From: JAWVEV01 sp033856535
GTDB lineage: Bacteria > Actinomycetota > Thermoleophilia > Miltoncostaeales > Miltoncostaeaceae
NCBI GenBank assembly: GCA_033856535.1
Contig: JAWVEV010000069.1
Location: 1-8,411, forward strand
DNA length: 8,411 nt
Direction: 5' to 3'
In this document: piece after piece, positions 5,856-8,411 of the stretch
Layout of the letters: each line of letters opens with the position of its first letter
How positions within the stretch are numbered: position 1 is the stretch's first letter
Notes under the pieces: model-generated
The model's input: the letters and a program-made list of their open reading frames with translations, nothing else
Told to the model about the DNA's origin: nothing
Databases searched by the model: none
Position numbers and translations under genes: made by a program

Positions 5856-8346
5856 CCCGCTCGCAGCCGAGGACCCGGTCCCTGCGGTCGACCGTCGCCC
5901 TGTCGCGGCCCGGGCCGCAGCGGACGTTCTCGGCGACCCCGTCGCGCGCGTCGATCCGGTCGGCGCCGGGACCGCCCTCGAGGCGGTCGATCCCCTCGCC
6001 GCCAGCCAGGGTGTCGTTCCCGGGCCCGCCGCGGAGCCGGTCGTCGCCGTTCCTGCCGTTGAGGCGGTCGTTCCCGGCGCTTCCGACGGTGTCGTCGTCG
6101 CCGGTCCCGCCGGTCATCGTGTCATTGCCCGGGCCCCCGACCAGGATGTCGTCGCCGCGGCCGGCGTCCATCGTGTCGTTCCCCGACCCGCCCAGCAGGC
6201 GGTCGATGCCGTCGAGCCCGCGGATGACGTCCGCCCCGCCGAGACCGGAGAGGTGGTCCGGGCCCGGCGAGCCGATCAGCCGGTCGGGGCCGGCGGTGCC
6301 GCGTAGCGTGATGCCGGCGCGCGAGGGAGGCTCGGGCGTCGTGGTCGCCGGGCAGCCGTCGGCCGGCCCGGCGCCCGCCGGGCAGCGGTCGGTGGCATCG
6401 GGCACGCCGTCGCCGTCGCGGTCGGGCACCGGCGTGACCGGCGGCGCGCCGAAGGCGAAGACGCCGCCGTTCGTGCCGGCGTAGAGCGGCCCGCCGCCGC
6501 GCGGGGTGGCCAGCGCGACCACGGCGGCGGTCGTGAGGCCGGTGCTGAACGGCGTCCAGGTCGCGCCGCCGTCGGCGCTGCGGAAGACCCCGCCGCCGAA
6601 GGTGCCGGCGTACAGCGCCATCCCGCCGCGCGGGTCGACAGCCAGCGCGAACACGTCCTTCGTGGTCAGCCCGGCGCTCGCCGGCGTCCAGGTGGCGCCG
6701 AGGTCCGTCGAGCGGAAGACGCCCCCCAGGGTCGCGGCCCAGAGGGTGTCGGGGTCGGCCGGCGAGAAGGCGAACGACGCGACGATGCCGGTCGGGAGGC
6801 CGCCGGCGACCGGCGTCCAGGTCGTCCCGCCGTCGACGGTGCGCAGCGCGCCCTCGAAGCTCCCGGCGAACACGACGTTCGGCCGGGTCGGGTGCACCGC
6901 CAGCTCGATCAGCCCGGCCGGGTTGGCGATGCCGCCGCCGGCCGGGGCCCAGGTCGCGCCGCCGTCGGCGGTCTTGAACACGCCCCCCGCGGCGGCGGCG
7001 TAGAGCGTCCCCGATGCGGAGGGCGCCAGCCCGAGCGGGCCGACGGCGGCCGGCGCCCCGGCGAGCGGTGCCCAGGTCCCGCCGGCGTCGGTCGACCTCT
7101 GGACGCCGAACGCGGTCCCCGCGTAGAGGGTGCCGGGCGCCGACGGATCGAGCGCCAGATCGCTCGGCGGCTGTCCCAGGAAGGCCGGGATCGGCAGCCA
7201 GGTCGTGCCGCCGTCGAAGCTGGCGAACGCCCCGTTCGACGAGACGGCGTACACCGCCTGGCCGCTCGGGCCCACGGCGAGCGCGGGCGCGATCGTGGAG
7301 GCGACCGCGGCCGAAACCAACGACCAGGACGCCGCGCCGTCCGCGCTCTCATAAAGGCCGTGCGCGGTGCCCGCGTAGACCGTCTGCGGCATCGCGGGGT
7401 CCACGGCGAGGCCGCTGACGGTCGAGGTCGCCGGGAGCCCCGTCGCGGCCGGCGCCCAGCTCGCGCCCCCGTCGACGCTCTTGTAGACGGACTCGAAGAC
7501 GGCGGCGTAGAGCGTCTGCGGCGTCGACGGGTCGATCGCGAGGGCCCCGACCTGCGTGCTCGGCAGGCCGGTCGACGAGGGGGTCCAGACCGCGCCGCCG
7601 TCGACGCTCTTCTGGACCCCGTCGCCGTTGACGGCGTACATCGTCAGCGGGGTGACGGGATCGATCACGAGCGCGGTCACGGAGCCGCCGATCGCGGCCA
7701 CCGGGGTCCAGGTGGCCCCGTTGTCGACGGTCCGGAAGAGGCCGACCGTCGTCCCGGCATAGATCGTCCCCGCCGCCGGGCCCGCGACGAGCATCTTCAC
7801 CGGCTGGCCGGGGAGGCCGGTCCCGTACGGAGCGAAGGTGGCCCCGCCGTCCGTGCTCCGGTCGACGCCGGTGCTCGTGCCGACGAAGACCGTCTGCGCG
7901 TTCCCGGGGTCGATCAGGAGCGACTCGACCGCGACGCCGGCGAGACCCGTCCCGGCCCGCTCCCAGGTGGCGCCGGCGTCCCCGGTCCGGAAGAACCGGC
8001 CGTCGGGCCCGGACGCGTACAGCGTCGAGGGCGAGGACGGGGCGACGGCCAGCGCCCCGAGCGGCGCGAGCCCGAGGCCGGCGTCCGCCGCCCCCCAGTT
8101 CCCGGCGCCGTCGGTGCTCTTGAAGATCCGGCCCTCGTCGGTGCCGACGTAGATCGTCTGCGGCGCGCCGGGGGCGAGCGCGAGCGCGTGGACGCCGTCG
8201 GGCACGCCGTCGCTCGGGCCGGTCGAGCTCCACGAGCTCGGCGCCGCCGAGGCGGAGAGCGCGAGCGTCAGCAGGGCGGCGACGAGCAGCGCGGCGGCGG
8301 CGACGAGGGCCACCAGAGCGCGGCGCGGACGGCGGACGGCGGACAT
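5842..8346 (-). CDS. Secreted 14-bladed Asp-box (BNR) beta-propeller protein with TSP3-like loop and RTX calcium-binding repeats
   Basis: An 834-residue exported protein. MSAVRRPRR followed by a long Ala/Leu/Val core and ASA-AP (predicted cleavage near residue 34) is a Sec signal peptide. Residues about 53-634 form 14 repeats of about 42 residues. Thirteen end in an Asp-box such as STDGGATF, TADGGATW or SADGGATW, the hallmark of sortilin/GH74/WD40-YVTN-BNR-like propellers. A TSP3-like calcium loop (DRDGDGVPDATDRCP, 642-656) and a Pro/Thr linker follow. Residues 683-799 are 13 unbroken GGxGxDxLx-type RTX nonapeptides, which bind calcium as a parallel beta-roll. Residues 809-834 form a charged cap with Cys810 and Cys828. 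No glycosidase or protease catalytic site was recognised, so binding or adhesion on the cell surface is the safest inference. The ATG has AGGGG 6 nt upstream. The stop overlaps the antiporter gene by 14 bp. Confidence 0.93.
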   Translation of the reverse strand: MSAVRRPRRALVALVAAAALLVAALLTLALSASAAPSSWSSTGPSDGVPDGVHALALAPGAPQTIYVGTDEGRIFKSTDGAGNWGAADAGLGLAPLGALAVAPSSPSTLYASGPDGRFFRTGDAGATWERAGTGLAGVAVESLLIDPGNAQTVFVGTSTGVDRSTDGGATFAPYGTGLPGQPVKMLVAGPAAGTIYAGTTVGLFRTVDNGATWTPVAAIGGSVTALVIDPVTPLTMYAVNGDGVQKSVDGGAVWTPSSTGLPSTQVGALAIDPSTPQTLYAAVFESVYKSVDGGASWAPAATGLPATSTVSGLAVDPAMPQTVYAGTAHGLYESADGAASWSLVSAAVASTIAPALAVGPSGQAVYAVSSNGAFASFDGGTTWLPIPAFLGQPPSDLALDPSAPGTLYAGTAFGVQRSTDAGGTWAPLAGAPAAVGPLGLAPSASGTLYAAAAGGVFKTADGGATWAPAGGGIANPAGLIELAVHPTRPNVVFAGSFEGALRTVDGGTTWTPVAGGLPTGIVASFAFSPADPDTLWAATLGGVFRSTDLGATWTPASAGLTTKDVFALAVDPRGGMALYAGTFGGGVFRSADGGATWTPFSTGLTTAAVVALATPRGGGPLYAGTNGGVFAFGAPPVTPVPDRDGDGVPDATDRCPAGAGPADGCPATTTPEPPSRAGITLRGTAGPDRLIGSPGPDHLSGLGGADVIRGLDGIDRLLGGSGNDTMDAGRGDDILVGGPGNDTMTGGTGDDDTVGSAGNDRLNGRNGDDRLRGGPGNDTLAGGEGIDRLEGGPGADRIDARDGVAENVRCGPGRDRATVDRRDRVLGCERVSRR
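5950..6300 (-). repeat. 27-bp-period coding repeat: 13 RTX nonapeptides
   Basis: This stretch encodes 13 consecutive nonapeptides (residues 683-799), for example GGPGNDTMT, GGSGNDTMD and GGPGNDTLA. Spacing is exactly nine residues throughout, with no insertion. The nucleotide repeats are diverged, so the array is old or under protein-level selection. Confidence 0.9.
6349..6423 (-). other. Thrombospondin type 3-like calcium-binding segment within the BNR/RTX gene
   Basis: Residues 642-666 read DRDGDGVPDATDRCP and continue to a second CP. Alternating acidic residues (642, 644, 646, 650, 653) followed by Cys655-Pro and Cys665-Pro match the TSP3 repeat pattern. It links the propeller to the RTX roll. 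A single copy is present. Confidence 0.75.
6445..8190 (-). repeat. About 126-bp-period coding repeat: 14 beta-propeller blades
   Basis: Tandem units of about 42 codons encode the pattern ALAVDP...TLYAGT..GVFKSxDGGATWxPxxxGL. Thirteen units have a recognisable Asp-box; the last (VALATPRGGGPLYAGTNGGV) lacks its own. On the plus strand the period appears as repeated GCCGTCG and GGCGTCCAGGT-like segments, which explains the repetitive look of the region. Confidence 0.88.
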
Positions 8347-8352
8347 CTCGAT

Positions 8353-8357
8353 CCCCT
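8353..8357 (-). promoter_or_regulatory. Shine-Dalgarno AGGGG for the BNR/RTX gene
   Basis: On the minus strand AGGGG lies 6 nt before the ATG at 8346, supporting that start and the signal peptide directly after it. The remaining upstream bases to the window edge (8358-8411) show no TANNNT box or other recognisable signal. Confidence 0.65.
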
Positions 8358-8411
8358 GGGCACTTGACCGACGGCCTGATCCGGACCGCTCGCCGGGATT
8401 CGACAGGCGGG

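Noticed and set aside
5950..8190. Regular tandem periodicity suggestive of a CRISPR array or satellite
   Set aside because: The period follows codons of Asp-box blades (42 residues) and RTX nonapeptides (9 residues). The units are diverged and there are no identical repeats separated by unique spacers.
6892..8367. A 491-codon plus-strand open frame over the propeller region
   Set aside because: It is antisense to the BNR repeats. Its periodic Arg/Gly-rich look is the shadow of the roughly 126-bp coding repeat.

Overview
This 8.4 kb window is roughly three-quarters G+C and densely coding on both strands. It looks like chromosomal DNA from an actinobacterium, most likely class Thermoleophilia (Solirubrobacterales or Gaiellales type). 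The reasons are the base composition, frequent GTG starts, the small Lys-rich protein next to argS, and a secreted RTX protein whose two-cysteine C-terminal tail I associate with that class. The lineage is an inference from family resemblance, not from a search. I see no tRNA, rRNA, CRISPR array, insertion sequence, phage gene or attachment site.

Layout. Positions 1-1026 (minus) hold the N-terminal 342 codons of arginyl-tRNA synthetase, running off the left edge. Diverging from it are a small, very basic protein (1123-1356) and a Bcp-type peroxiredoxin (1394-1864). The peroxiredoxin converges, with a 3-bp gap, on a winged-helix AlkZ-like DNA glycosylase (1868-2977, minus). A 66-bp divergent spacer with a 16-bp palindrome separates that gene from a three-gene plus-strand operon: NmrA-like NAD(P)-binding protein (3044-3898), stand-alone RibD C-terminal-type reductase (3910-4659) and CPA2-type cation/proton antiporter (4656-5855). 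The antiporter converges on, and overlaps by 14 bp, a large secreted protein (5842-8346, minus). That protein has a signal peptide, 14 Asp-box (BNR) beta-propeller blades, a thrombospondin-type-3-like calcium loop, 13 RTX nonapeptides and a Cys-containing cap.

How the genes relate. The set is mostly housekeeping and stress genes: peroxide removal, possible alkylation or crosslink repair, NAD(P)H-linked enzymes, ion homeostasis, and one exported calcium-binding propeller. I do not see a defence island or a biosynthetic cluster. The most notable points are the circularly closed 14-blade propeller plus RTX architecture, the Asn in place of the usual ion-binding Asp in the antiporter, the QxQ motif of the AlkZ-like protein, and a split in gene starts. 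Genes without a Shine-Dalgarno tend to carry TANNNT 6-8 nt before a GTG start (leaderless-type), whereas three genes with an ATG start carry a clear Shine-Dalgarno.
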